In this document: positions 18,501 to 26,349 of the stretch, one piece after another | Position numbering within the stretch: position 1 is the first letter of the stretch | Layout: the number at the start of each line of letters is the position of its first letter | Origin: Pseudaminobacter soli (ex Li et al. 2025) | GTDB taxonomy: Bacteria; Pseudomonadota; Alphaproteobacteria; Rhizobiales; Rhizobiaceae | Assembly: GCF_029892515.1 (NCBI RefSeq) | Contig: NZ_JARXVF010000002.1 | Location: forward strand, 186,001 to 250,000 | Length of the DNA: 64,000 nt | Reading direction: 5' to 3' | Program-made: the position numbers and the translations under genes | The notes under the pieces: model-generated | What the model was told of the DNA's origin: nothing | Databases searched by the model: none | Seen by the model: only the letters and a program-made list of their open reading frames with translations

Positions 18501-19073
18501 GCCTTCAGGAGCGGCCTTGCCTATACGTGGAACGATCTCTCCACCCGCCGCACTGTCGCCATTCCCGGCATCGCCGAGAGCCTCGCTGTCGGCTACCACG
18601 CCGGCACGCTGCAAGCCTTCGGCGAGGTCGGCTATGGCATCGAGGCCGGCCCAGCCCGCTTCGAGCCCTTTGCCAACCTCGCCCATGTCCGCCTGCACAC
18701 CAATGGCTTTACCGAGAATGGCGGCGTGGCGGCGCTGTCCGGCTGCAGCGACACGACCGACACCACCTTCACCACGCTGGGCCTGCGTGCCGAGCACAAG
18801 CTTGGCTTCGGCACGGTCGACGCCACCCTGCGCGGCGTACTCGGCTGGCGGCATGCCTTCGGCGACACCACGCCCACGGCAACGCAGGCATTCTCGGCCG
18901 GCGACGCGTTCACCATAGCCGGCGTGCCGATCGCCAAGGACAGTGCGGTGATCGAGGCTGGGCTTGACCTCAAGCTGACCCCCGAGGCGAGCTTCGGCCT
19001 GTCTTATATCGGCCAGTTCGCCTCCGGCGCACGGGAAAACGGTTTCAAGGCAAACCTCGCGGTGAGGTTCTGA
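15534..19073 (+). CDS. Large autotransporter with tandem-repeat passenger
   Basis: Protein of 1179 residues, type V secretion. Residues 1-61 form a long signal region ending FQPAQAQ. Residues about 79-517 are a passenger made of near-identical 55-residue repeats with the motif GTGTLTIADGGKVTNTxGYIG and STGTVTVSG, a pattern expected to fold as a beta-helix. Residues about 610-670 match the passenger-associated transport repeat (TTVSGGSLIVGLNGMGALGG, GGTGNLGS, APGNSIG). The last 270 residues are the outer-membrane beta-barrel (VVWSYGFGSWG at the start) ending in the terminal AVRF. The ATG at 15534 follows GGGGGGAAG; earlier in-frame starts to 15378 exist but have no good site. Function of the passenger (adhesion, aggregation) is inference. 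Confidence 0.9.
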   Translation: MNRPFEASRRQAAHGVLDASVSADALTVALSVPAAARHCRASYFSTALAAIFWASGGFQPAQAQTVTINGDVDPAGATSPIWNAGALLYVGEFGAGTLTIADGGKVTNAYGKIGVNARSTGTVTVSSTDAIGNASTWANSDSLSVGEFGTGTLTIEGGGKVTNTTGYIGAYGSSTGTVTVSGADSAGNASTWTNSGLLSVGNSGTGTLAIADGGKVTNTIGYIGNGSRSTGTVTVSGTDAGGNASTWTNLDNLLVGGTGTGTLTVAGGGRVTNAYGYIGAFSGSTGTVTVSGADSGGNASTWTNSGLLSVGNSGTGTLAIEAGGRVTNTIGYIGNGSNSTGTVTVSGTDASGNASSWANSGELFVGVFGIGTLTVADGGKVSNSTGNIGYERGSTGTVTVSGTDASGNASTWVNSDYLSVGSAGTGTLTIVDGGKVSNTNGYIGDASGSTGTVTVSGADASGNGSTWTNSGILAVGASGTGTLTIADGGRVTNTSGYIGFGSNSTNTVTVTGTDASGNASTWANSANLYVGFVGTGTLTIADGGIVSADFVGARLGWKAAANGTINIGAAAGDAAVAAGTLEATMVQFGDGAGTIVFNHSGATTFAAPLLSNGTGTHAVEHYAGTTTLTGLSSFFSGTTTVSGGSLIVGLNGMGALGGSLTVGAGGLLGGTGNLGSTGSIVTIAAGAVHAPGNSIGVQHVLGDYVNHGTLRIEATPSEADRIVVAGSVDITGATLDLVLSPTAAASLNVFNGPFTILEKQSAGVIVGTFGPVTQNLLFLDALLDYAGGDGNDVTLELRRNDLAFASVGRTRNQSATGGAIGTLDNSHAVWRSIALTAFPDTVRRSFDALSGEIHASAKSALIEDSRFVRNAIDERLRAAFAAPGTSHAPVLAYGPGDTPVAVAPDHAGPVVWSYGFGSWGSIDSDDNAASLERSTGGLLIGTDGLVGDWRVGLLAGYSHSRFDVNDRFSSGSSDNYHLGLYGGTEWGNLAFRSGLAYTWNDLSTRRTVAIPGIAESLAVGYHAGTLQAFGEVGYGIEAGPARFEPFANLAHVRLHTNGFTENGGVAALSGCSDTTDTTFTTLGLRAEHKLGFGTVDATLRGVLGWRHAFGDTTPTATQAFSAGDAFTIAGVPIAKDSAVIEAGLDLKLTPEASFGLSYIGQFASGARENGFKANLAVRF
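15768..17084 (+). repeat. 165-bp tandem repeat in the autotransporter passenger, 8 units
   Basis: Eight consecutive units; the first is 162 bases and the next seven are exactly 165 bases each (15930 to 17084). A ninth, degenerate unit follows. Each unit encodes 55 residues beginning NASTW and ending with a DASG-type turn. Bases 16071-16164 and 16401-16494, two repeat lengths apart, differ by one base only. Confidence 0.93.
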
Positions 19074-19220
19074 GGATGAGATGTCTTCCAGCATTACGCT
19101 CAACCGCGGCCTGCCTCTCGCCGCCATGCTGATCGCGGATGACCGTAACCGGTCGGCACCAGAAGGACCGCTTTAGCCGTGTAGCTCCCGTAACCTGACT
19201 GTCTGCTCCCGGCCGATACT

Positions 19221-20794
19221 GTTGAAAAACGCGCTGTTGCTGGCGCTTGGGACGCATGATTCAATCCTCTGAGTGATTTGCAGGGGATCATGCGAATGAT
19301 GGGATTTCAGGCGGCTCCAGCGCAGCTCTTTTACGATTTCAGTCTCGATGAGCACGTGCCGGCCGATCATCTCCTTCGCCGCATCGACCACCACTTGGAC
19401 CTTGAGGGCATCCGCACGCAGTTAAAGCCGTACTACAGCAGCACAGGTCGCCCCTCGATCGATCCTGACCTGATGATGCGAATGCTGATCGTCGGTTACA
19501 GCATGGGCATCCGATCGGAACGACGGCTGTGTGAGGAGGTCCATCTCAATCTCGCCTACCGTTGGTTCTGCCGGCTGGGGCTGGACGGCAAGGTGCCCGA
19601 CCATTCGAGCTTCTCGAAGAACCGCCACGGGCGTTTCCGGCAAAGTGATATCCTGCGGCATCTGTTCGAGACGGTGGTGGAGCGCTGCCTGGCACAGGGG
19701 CTGGTCGGTGCGGAAGGCTTGCCGTCGACGCCAGCCTGATTGCCGCCGACGCCAACAAGCAGCGCTCGGTGCCTGGCGTGGAATGGAACCTCGATGATGC
19801 GAAGGACGGTGCCAGTCGCTCGGTGCAGGAATATCTGGAAGTGCTCGATGATGCGGCCTTCGGCGCGGCCTCGCCGGTGACGCCGAAGTTCATCTCCGCT
19901 TCCGATCCGGCGGCCCAGTGGACCGGAGCCCATAAGGGCCATGCCTTCTTTGCCTATGCCACCAACTACCTGATCGACACCGACCATGGCGTCATCCTCG
20001 ATGTCGAGGCGACGCGTGCCATCCGTCAGGCAGAGGTCGGAGCATCCCGCACGATGATCGACCGAACCGAGGAGCGCTTCGGCTTGAAGCCGGATTATCT
20101 GGTGGCCGACAGCGCCTATGGCTCGGCCGAGAATCTTGCCTGGCTCGTCAAGCACAAGACAATCGCACCGCACATCCCGGTCTTCGACAAATCCACCCGA
20201 ACCGATGGAAGCTTCTCGCGCGCCGACTTCGTCTGGGACGGCGAACACGATCGTTACGTCTGCCCGGCGGGAAAGGAATTGCTGCAGTTCCATCGCAACT
20301 ATGCGACGCCTCGATCGGGCATCACCAGTGAAGGCACCCGGCTTTACCGAGCCCGCAAGCAGGATTGCGATGCGTGCGAACTTAAACCACGCTGCTGCCC
20401 GAACGCGCCCACGCGCAAGGTGCCCCGCGATCTCCATGAAGACGCACGCGATGTCGCCAGAGCAATTGCTGGCACGCCGGCCTATGAGCGCTCGCGCCAC
20501 CGGCGCAAGAAGGTGGAGATGCTGTTCGCTCACCTCAAGCGCATCCTGCGGATGGCTCGCCTGAGGCTGCGAGGCCCGTGCGGGGCACGCGACGAATTCC
20601 TCCTTGCCGCAACCGCCCAAAACCTCAGGAGACTGGCAAAGCTCAGGCCGCCGTGCCGCTTGGCCGCGGCAGCAGCCCTGTGAGGAGCGCGTCGAACTCC
20701 CGCCGCCGCCGCGAGCGATCGCCAGTTCGGTAAGATTCTAGGACGCCTCGGCGGCCTCAGCGCTGTGAACGATCTCACCGTCGAGTTTTTCAAC
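19221..20794 (+). mobile_element. Insertion sequence with DDE transposase (IS1182/IS5-like)
   Basis: About 1.57 kb element carrying one transposase gene. Possible terminal inverted repeats are GTTGAAAAAC at 19221-19230 and its complement GTTTTTCAAC at 20785-20794, with weaker similarity further in. No obvious target duplication is visible next to these ends, so exact limits remain uncertain. It lies between the autotransporter and the catabolic locus. Confidence 0.7.
19290..20683 (+). pseudogene. Transposase, frameshifted
   Basis: The N-terminal part (MRMMGFQAAPAQLFYDFSLD, then RLCEEVHLNLAYRWFCRLGL, PDHSSFSKNRHGRF) is typical of IS1182/IS5-group DDE transposases. At about 19719 the frame breaks: family sequence continues as AVDASLIAADANKQRS in the next frame through the middle DDE region to a basic C-terminal part (RHRRKKVEMLFAHLKRI). 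One missing T in the TT at 19719-19720 would explain the break, giving one protein of about 465 residues. As read, the enzyme is inactive unless ribosomal frameshifting rescues it. The start is the ATG at 19290 with CAGGGGATC before it. Confidence 0.85.
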
Positions 20795-20948
20795 GAAATC
20801 CGCCCAAAGCGGCCAGTCCGCAACGCGCCCCATGTCGGCCGTAGAGATCGGCTTCGCGGCTTTCTGAAAGCAGATCTTGTGATGCGATAGTCGTGCGTCT
20901 GTGAAGACGCCGCTGCCTCAAGGCAGCGACAGCTTCGATATGCGAACC
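20795..20948. repeat. Dispersed degenerate repeat copy
   Basis: Bases about 20800-20885 contain a well-preserved copy of the window-wide repeat: CAAAGCGGCCAGTCCGCAAC, CATGTCGGCCGTAGAG and CTTTCTGAAAGCAGAT in order. It sits between the right IS end and the lyase gene. Confidence 0.6.
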
Positions 20949-21896
20949 TCAGAGCCAGCCTTTGAGGCTGGCCAGATCCAGATTCCCGCCCGAGATCACG
21001 AGGACGAGCGGGCCGGAACCGTTCAGGTCACCAGGCCTTGCAAGGGCCACCGCCAAGCCTGCGCAGGCCGCGGGCTCGGGCATGATCTTCAGCCGGGCCA
21101 TGAGAACTTTCATCGCCTCAAGAATCTGCGCATCGCTCACCAGATGAACGCCTTCGAAACGCTCCCTCACCAGCGCGTAGCACAATTCGCCCGCGGAGGG
21201 CGCGGCCAGACCGTCGGCGATGGTGGAAACGACCGGCAACCTGACCGCCTTGCCGGTCTCGAGGCTTTGCGACATGGCCGCCGCCCCCTCCGGCTCGGCT
21301 CCCCAAAGACGGACTTTGTGGCCTTGGGCGATTGCCGCCTTGGCCATGCCTCCGGCCATGCCACCGCCGCCAATCCCGAGAATGATATCCGCGACAGCAG
21401 GCAGATCCTCGAAAATCTCGGCCCCAAGCGAAGCGTGACCCGTCATCAGTTCATCGTCGTCATAGCTGGAAATGTAGGTCAACCCCTCGCTGGCAGCGAG
21501 GTCGAGACAGAACTGCGCGGCCTCCTGTGGAGTTCCATGCTGGATCACCCTTGCGCCATAGCCCTTGGTAGCGGCGACCTTGGTGGGATTGGCGCTCGCC
21601 GACATCACGACCGTGGTGGAAATTCCGAGAACCCCGCCCGCGTAGGCCAGGCCTTGAGCCGCATTGCCGGCCGAAAAGGTGACAGTACCGCGCGCCCGTG
21701 CCTCGGGTGAAAGCTGCATCATCGCCCAGAGCATGCCGCGCGGCTTGTAGGAGCCGGTGCGCTGGAAGAGCTCGGCCTTGATCCACGTCTCGCGCCCCAG
21801 CAACTCGGAGAGATGGCGCGAATGCCACAGCGGCGTGCGATGGATATGCGGCGCAAGGGCCGCGCGTACCTCGTTCAAACGGGTCATGGTAATCAT
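20949..21896 (-). CDS. PLP-dependent threonine dehydratase-like lyase (EutB/BhcB type)
   Basis: Protein of 315 residues, fold type II PLP enzyme. The cofactor lysine is K51 in RTGSYKPRG; the serine/Asn loop is SAGNAAQG; the phosphate-binding glycine loop is GIGGGGMAGG. It lacks the C-terminal ACT regulatory domain of biosynthetic threonine deaminase. In known relatives such enzymes dehydrate beta-hydroxy amino acids: EutB in ectoine use and BhcB, the beta-hydroxyaspartate dehydratase. The ATG at 21896 follows AAAGGGC. It is the third gene of a minus-strand operon after the DUF2817 and ornithine-cyclodeaminase-like genes, 20 bases after the latter's stop. The pairing with an imine reductase suggests dehydration to an enamine that is then reduced, but the true substrate is not shown by the sequence. 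Confidence 0.85.
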   Translation of the reverse strand: MITMTRLNEVRAALAPHIHRTPLWHSRHLSELLGRETWIKAELFQRTGSYKPRGMLWAMMQLSPEARARGTVTFSAGNAAQGLAYAGGVLGISTTVVMSASANPTKVAATKGYGARVIQHGTPQEAAQFCLDLAASEGLTYISSYDDDELMTGHASLGAEIFEDLPAVADIILGIGGGGMAGGMAKAAIAQGHKVRLWGAEPEGAAAMSQSLETGKAVRLPVVSTIADGLAAPSAGELCYALVRERFEGVHLVSDAQILEAMKVLMARLKIMPEPAACAGLAVALARPGDLNGSGPLVLVISGGNLDLASLKGWL

Positions 21897-21916
21897 CAGT
21901 TGCCCTTTCGGCCGGA

Positions 21917-22903
21917 TCAGAAGGGAACGCGCGCGCCGAGATTGCGCTGGCGAGCGGTCTGGAACAGGTGGTTGGCGCAGATCAGATCTTCTGCCGGAAT
22001 GCCCAGGGACTTGTAGATCGTCACCTCGCCAGGCGCCTGCCGTCCCGGATGGCGTCCGGCCAGAACTTCCCCGGTTTCCGCAAGAATATGGTCTTCTGTC
22101 ACCAGACCTGCTTCCTTGGCGGCAAGAAACTCACCGGCCTGAAGCAGCGCCGAAGGGCGGTAGTCGACGAAGAAGCGCGCGCGCTGGACAAGGGTGTTGC
22201 CGATTTCGGCGGCCGAAGCGATCGACGAACCGACCACATTGATATGCGTGCCATCGGCGACCTGAGCGTTTTCCAGAATCGGCTCGGCCGCAGCCGTCAC
22301 CGTGCAGATCAAGTCGGCGTCGCGCACCGCCTCAGTTACGTTGGCGCAAATCTCGATCGGCACCGGGCTGCGCGCGGCGTTCTCCCGCGCAAAGGCCTCG
22401 GCGCGGCCAGAATCGCGCCCCCAAATACGCACCCTGCGGAGGCTGCGCACGCAGGACATCGCCAACAGATGTTCGCGCGCCTGCTCGCCACAGCCCAGGA
22501 TCGCCAGATCGCCGGCCTCGGGACTCGAAAGCACCCGCGTTGCCAAGCCAGAGGCGGCAGCAGTGCGGATCGCCGTGACCTCGCCGCCATGGACGATCGC
22601 CACGGGTGTGCCGACTGCCGCATCGAAGAGGACGATCGCGCCTTGATGCGACTGAAGCCCCCTGGCACCGTTCTCCGGATAGACCGCCGTCAGCTTGGCA
22701 CCGAAGACATCAGGCGCCAGCATGGCCCCAGGCATCAGGCCGAAGCCGCGATCCCGCCCGGACGGCAGGCCAATGATCCAGCGCGGCGGCTGGCAGGTTG
22801 CCCCCGCCGCCGTTTGTAGCATCGCGGTTTCCATCAGGCCAATGCATGTCTCCATTGGCAGGAGTTCCCGCACCAGGCTACGATCGATTATCTGCAATTC
22901 CAC
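21917..22903 (-). CDS. Ornithine cyclodeaminase/mu-crystallin family protein (EutC/BhcD type)
   Basis: Protein of 328 residues of the family that includes ornithine cyclodeaminase, alanine dehydrogenase and the imine reductases EutC and BhcD. Seen motifs: FGAKLTAVYPEN with the substrate Lys at 70, VTAIRTAAASGLAT, the Rossmann loop AILGCGEQAREH near 134-145, and VVGSSIA. The frame is open further upstream, but a GTG at 22903 is preceded by AGGAAAGG and follows the DUF2817 stop codon by 20 bases, so the GTG start is preferred. It is the middle gene of the minus-strand operon. NAD(P)H-dependent reduction of an imine produced by the downstream lyase is the likely role (inference). Confidence 0.85.
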   Translation of the reverse strand: MELQIIDRSLVRELLPMETCIGLMETAMLQTAAGATCQPPRWIIGLPSGRDRGFGLMPGAMLAPDVFGAKLTAVYPENGARGLQSHQGAIVLFDAAVGTPVAIVHGGEVTAIRTAAASGLATRVLSSPEAGDLAILGCGEQAREHLLAMSCVRSLRRVRIWGRDSGRAEAFARENAARSPVPIEICANVTEAVRDADLICTVTAAAEPILENAQVADGTHINVVGSSIASAAEIGNTLVQRARFFVDYRPSALLQAGEFLAAKEAGLVTEDHILAETGEVLAGRHPGRQAPGEVTIYKSLGIPAEDLICANHLFQTARQRNLGARVPF

Positions 22904-22923
22904 TTTTTCGCCTTTCCTGATCT

Positions 22924-24042
22924 TCAGTCGATCTGGCCAATGCGTGCGGTCAGCTCGCGCAGCACCTGCCGCCCGCGAACCCAAACCATCTCGCGCCAAT
23001 CGTCGCGGTCCGGGACATGAAGCTGCCTCCATCTGCGGCGCGCGTCACGGGTTTCCTGTTCAAGCGGGTCGCGATCCCGCCACATGAGCGCGTCCGCGCG
23101 CTCAAGCAATGCGCGCTGGCCAGGACGAAGCACCTCGCCGCCGAATTCGAAGCACATCGCGATGACGTCCCGGCCCGGCAGGCGAGCCATGACATGGCCG
23201 TAAAGATGGCCGTGTTGGATGAACTCATCCTCCGCGCCCTCGCCGGCGAGCGGAGCCTCCAGCGTCGGGCCGAAGAGCAGCCGGGCCTTGTCGAGCTGCC
23301 GGCCCGGGCTGAGGTGCCAGAGCGGAATGCCGTATCCGTAGGGCCCATAGCCGGTATGGAAGTCGCAAACCACGACACGCTCTGCCCTGGCGCAATGCGT
23401 TGCGAGGATGCGGTCGAGTACCTCGTGGCTCCAGCAGGGCGCCGCGCCGCCGAAAGAAGGCGCGTCAGGATAGTGATACTGGCCGCCTTGAAGAACCATT
23501 CCGTAATGGCGACGCCCGGCGCGCTGTAGGAAGGCGGCAAGCCGCGCATCCGCCGCCCGGCGTACCTCCGGATCGGTATCCGGACACATGACATCCGCGA
23601 CATGCTCGGAATATTCGTGATCGTCGGGCAGCTTGGCGAAGTCCACGAAATGCCGGTTCAGGTCGATATTGTCCTCTTGCTGGCGGCGGTCCCAGGCCAT
23701 GCCCCAGGGGTTGATCGCATGGATGTGCAGCATGGCAACGTCGGCGGGAAGCCTCGTTGCCTGCCCCTCATGGCACCAGGCGACTTGACAGGCCGAGCCT
23801 GCCCAACCCTCGACCCCGTGCAAGCCGGAAATGGTGACGATCAGATGCCGCGCCGCCGGGTTTCCGAAGAACGCGACATCACAGGCAAGCCGTTCTCCGT
23901 CAGGTCCAGCAAGCTGGTGATCGAAGCTCTCTACCCGCGCGGCGCCTGCCGCCCTAGCCGCGTTGAGGAACTTGTCGCGCGCCTGCGCAAGGTCGCTTGA
24001 GAAGGCCTTCACCCAACCGGGCTCGATCCCATTTACATCCAT
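22924..24042 (-). CDS. DUF2817 zinc-dependent hydrolase, carboxypeptidase (M14)-like
   Basis: Protein of 372 residues of the DUF2817 family, distantly related to M14 carboxypeptidases and aspartoacylases. Likely zinc ligands are H75 and E78 in SGLHGVEGWAG, with a later His in CDFHTGYG; the INPWGMAWDRR and NIDLNRHF segments match the substrate-binding part of M14 enzymes, and FEFGGEV is near the expected catalytic Glu. No signal peptide, so cytoplasmic. It is the first gene of the operon; GGAGGAGCGCGGAG lies before the ATG. In known ectoine-use operons the equivalent place is held by a different deacylase, so this protein may remove an acyl or peptidyl group from the imported compound (inference). 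Confidence 0.8.
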   Translation of the reverse strand: MDVNGIEPGWVKAFSSDLAQARDKFLNAARAAGAARVESFDHQLAGPDGERLACDVAFFGNPAARHLIVTISGLHGVEGWAGSACQVAWCHEGQATRLPADVAMLHIHAINPWGMAWDRRQQEDNIDLNRHFVDFAKLPDDHEYSEHVADVMCPDTDPEVRRAADARLAAFLQRAGRRHYGMVLQGGQYHYPDAPSFGGAAPCWSHEVLDRILATHCARAERVVVCDFHTGYGPYGYGIPLWHLSPGRQLDKARLLFGPTLEAPLAGEGAEDEFIQHGHLYGHVMARLPGRDVIAMCFEFGGEVLRPGQRALLERADALMWRDRDPLEQETRDARRRWRQLHVPDRDDWREMVWVRGRQVLRELTARIGQID

Positions 24043-24076
24043 GGCGACTCCGCGCTCCTCCAGTGAAATACAAATA

Positions 24077-24089
24077 GTCCATACTGGAC
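24077..24089. promoter_or_regulatory. Palindromic operator, minus-strand arm
   Basis: GTCCATACTGGAC, a GTCCA-N3-TGGAC palindrome, 35 bases upstream of the DUF2817 start. It matches the core of the operator at 24152-24164 in front of the divergent regulator gene. Confidence 0.75.
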
Positions 24090-24141
24090 ATTACGTCGAT
24101 CTTGCTGGCGTCTTTTACAGGGATTGTCGCTAAGTTTTCAA

Positions 24142-24171
24142 TTGACAAAACGTCCATCGTGGACGTTTTAT
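24142..24171 (+). promoter_or_regulatory. Promoter with palindromic operator of the regulator-transporter operon
   Basis: TTGACA at 24142-24147 and TTTTAT at 24166-24171, 18 bases apart, form a plausible promoter. Its spacer is filled by a perfect palindrome (24147-24169) with the core GTCCATCGTGGAC and flanking AAAAC/GTTTT. Binding there would block the promoter, consistent with autorepression by the YheO/DauR-type regulator that follows. Confidence 0.75.
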
Positions 24172-24177
24172 GCAGAC

Positions 24178-24795
24178 ATGACGCATGAGCTGGACAAGTA
24201 TCTTCCCGTTGCCGAGGCTGTCGCGGCCCTGCTGAGGCCGCATGCCGAGGTGGTGATCCATGACCTCGAAACGGGCAATATCCGTCATATCGTCAATCCG
24301 CTATCGCGCCGTCAGGCCGGAGCCAGCTCGATGACCGAGATGGAGGTTGCCTCATCGCTCGAGGCCTCGGTGATCGGGCCTTACCGCAAAACGAACTGGG
24401 ACAGACGCCAGCTTCGCTCTGTGACGGCAGTGTTGCGCAACGATGCCGGGCATCCAGTCGGTCTGCTGTGCATCAATCTCGACATCTCGGCTTTCGAGGG
24501 AGCGGTCGCCTTCATTCGGCGGCTAATCGAATTCTCGCCCGCGCCGGTACTCCATTCGGACCTGTTCAAGCCCGAATGGAAGGAGACGGCCAGCACGATC
24601 CTGAGCGCCTATCTCGCCTCGAACAAGCTCACCGAAGCCGCGATGAGCCGTGACGATCATCTGGCGGTGCTGCGGCTTCTGGACGAAGCGGGGATTTTCG
24701 ACATGCGTGGCGCCATGCCCCATGTCACCCAGATGCTCAGGCTCTCGCGCTCGACCGTCTACAACATGCTCAACGAAATCAGGAAGAACCCCTGA
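24178..24795 (+). CDS. YheO/DauR-type PAS-HTH transcriptional regulator
   Basis: Protein of 205 residues. Residues about 1-115 form the YheO-type PAS-like ligand domain (VIHDLETGNIRHIVNPLSRR, GLLCINLDISAF); the C-terminal part is the family's helix-turn-helix (LLDEAGIFDMRGAMPHVTQM then LRLSRSTVYNMLNEI). Relatives include DauR, which controls D-arginine catabolism. The ATG at 24178 directly follows the promoter/operator at 24142-24171. The gene leads the ABC transporter operon, with the binding-protein gene starting 57 bases later. The ligand is probably the transported compound or a breakdown product. Confidence 0.87.
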   Translation: MTHELDKYLPVAEAVAALLRPHAEVVIHDLETGNIRHIVNPLSRRQAGASSMTEMEVASSLEASVIGPYRKTNWDRRQLRSVTAVLRNDAGHPVGLLCINLDISAFEGAVAFIRRLIEFSPAPVLHSDLFKPEWKETASTILSAYLASNKLTEAAMSRDDHLAVLRLLDEAGIFDMRGAMPHVTQMLRLSRSTVYNMLNEIRKNP

Positions 24796-24852
24796 CCCCG
24801 AACGCTGGGGCGGGACAGGCACGCGGTGCCGCATAACGGAGAGGAGTTTCCA

Positions 24853-25671
24853 ATGCTATTTCGTAAACTGATCGGCGCGATCTCGGTCGCCGCCGCCCTG
24901 ACGATGCCTGCGCTGGCCCAAGACAAGGATCTGCTCGCGACCGTCAAAGAGCGCGGGGAGCTAGTCGTCGGCACCGAGATGCAGTTCCCGCCCTTCGACT
25001 TCATCGAAAACGGCAAGCAGGTGGGCTTCAACGCCGATCTCTTCGCCGAGATCGGCAAGGAACTGGGCGTCAAGGTGAAGTTCATCGACCTGCCCTGGAG
25101 CAACGTGCTCCCCGGCCTCGAAGCGGGCAAATTCGACATGGTTGCGGGCCCCAACACGTTAACTGCCGCACGGCTGGAGAAGTACTATTTCAACCTGCCA
25201 ATCTCGGGCGGAGCGATCTCGATCATGAAACTGGCGAAAAACACCGGCTTCACCTCGGCGGAGGATATCGAAGGCCGCACCTTCGGCGCGCAGCGTGAGA
25301 CCGTCTCGGCCACCAAGATCCGTGAGGTGGGCGAGGGCAAGAACATCACCGTGCGTGACTATGGCGACAACAACCAGGCCTATGCCGATCTGGTTGCGGG
25401 CCGCCTCGACGGGGTCGTGGCGCAATCGACCAACCTGTATTACGCAGCCAAGCTGCGCGAGGGGATGTTCGAGGTGCTCCAGCCGGCAATCGGCCCGATG
25501 GCCTGGTTCAGCTATGTCGGCCGCAGGGATGAGAACTCGCTGGCGCTGATGAAGGCTATCGACGAGGCCATTCTCAAGGTCAGCAAGGACGGTCGCATGG
25601 CCGAAATTCAGCTCAAGTGGTTCGGCGTGACGATGGATCTGCCGGAAACCCTGCCCAATCCCCAGATGTGA
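24853..25671 (+). CDS. Polar amino acid ABC transporter, periplasmic binding protein
   Basis: Protein of 272 residues with a signal peptide (MLFRKLIGAISVAAALTMPA, cleavage after LA-QDKD). The mature part is a family 3 solute-binding protein: VVGTEMQFPPFDFIENGKQVG, FDMVAGPNTLTAARLEKYYF, and a C-terminal EIQLKWFG. It delivers an amino-acid-like ligand to the permeases encoded just downstream. An ATG at 24826 is in frame, but GGAGAGGAG before the ATG at 24853 and the signal peptide position favour the latter. Confidence 0.9.
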   Translation: MLFRKLIGAISVAAALTMPALAQDKDLLATVKERGELVVGTEMQFPPFDFIENGKQVGFNADLFAEIGKELGVKVKFIDLPWSNVLPGLEAGKFDMVAGPNTLTAARLEKYYFNLPISGGAISIMKLAKNTGFTSAEDIEGRTFGAQRETVSATKIREVGEGKNITVRDYGDNNQAYADLVAGRLDGVVAQSTNLYYAAKLREGMFEVLQPAIGPMAWFSYVGRRDENSLALMKAIDEAILKVSKDGRMAEIQLKWFGVTMDLPETLPNPQM

Positions 25672-25689
25672 CCGGTGCGGGGGGCGGCG

Positions 25690-26349
25690 ATGTTGGAATT
25701 TTCCGGAGCACTGAACGAGTTTCCCTTGTTCCTTCAGGGAGCCTGGGCCTCGATCTTATATGCCGTGGGTTGCCTGACCCTCGGGTTCCTGCTGGCAGTC
25801 ATGATCTGCATGGCACGGATCTCCACCGTCCGCATCGCGTCCCTCTCCGCCAGGGTCTACATCAATGTCATCCGCGCCACGCCCCTTCTCGTGGTGCTGC
25901 TGATCGTGTTCAACATCCTGCCCTTTGTCGGGGTTGAGCTTTCGCCGGAAGCCTCGGCTCTCTTGTCGCTGACCGTCTGCACCGCGGGCTATCAGGCCGA
26001 GATACTGCGTGGCGGCTTTGCCGGCGTGTCTCAGGGCCAGATCGAGGCCGGCCGCATCACCGGCATGAGCGAATGGCAGATCTTTCGGCACATAAAGCTG
26101 CCGCAGGCGTTTCGCCTGACGCTACCCGCCCTGATCAACGAGACGACGATCATGATCAAGGGCACGTCCCTGATCTCCACAGTAGGCATCCTGGAGCTGA
26201 CGCGGGTGGCCCAAAATGTGGGAAATTCCAATTTCCGTCCGCTCGAGGCCCTGTTGATCGCGGCTGCGCTCTACTGGTTGATGACCACAGCAATGACCAT
26301 TGCCGGTGATGCGCTGATCCACCGCTACGCGCGGGAGAAACAGTCATGA
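25690..26349 (+). CDS. Amino acid ABC transporter permease 1
   Basis: Protein of 219 residues of the His/Glu/Gln-type (HisMQ) permease family: about five membrane segments, and the coupling motif EAGRITGMSEWQIFRHIKLP that contacts the ATPase. GCGGGGGGCGGCG precedes the ATG at 25690; a GTG at 25675 is an alternative. It overlaps the next permease gene by four bases (ATGA), which indicates translational coupling. Confidence 0.9.
   Translation: MLEFSGALNEFPLFLQGAWASILYAVGCLTLGFLLAVMICMARISTVRIASLSARVYINVIRATPLLVVLLIVFNILPFVGVELSPEASALLSLTVCTAGYQAEILRGGFAGVSQGQIEAGRITGMSEWQIFRHIKLPQAFRLTLPALINETTIMIKGTSLISTVGILELTRVAQNVGNSNFRPLEALLIAAALYWLMTTAMTIAGDALIHRYAREKQS

Noticed and set aside
17916-19127. 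403-residue open frame on the minus strand opposite the autotransporter barrel
   Set aside because: It is a shadow of the strongly GC-biased autotransporter frame; the translation is Ala/Gly/Arg-rich and has no start signal or domain.
19201-19231. Target-site duplication of the IS
   Set aside because: Bases next to the suspected ends (ATACT on the left, GAAAT on the right) do not match, so no duplication can be claimed.
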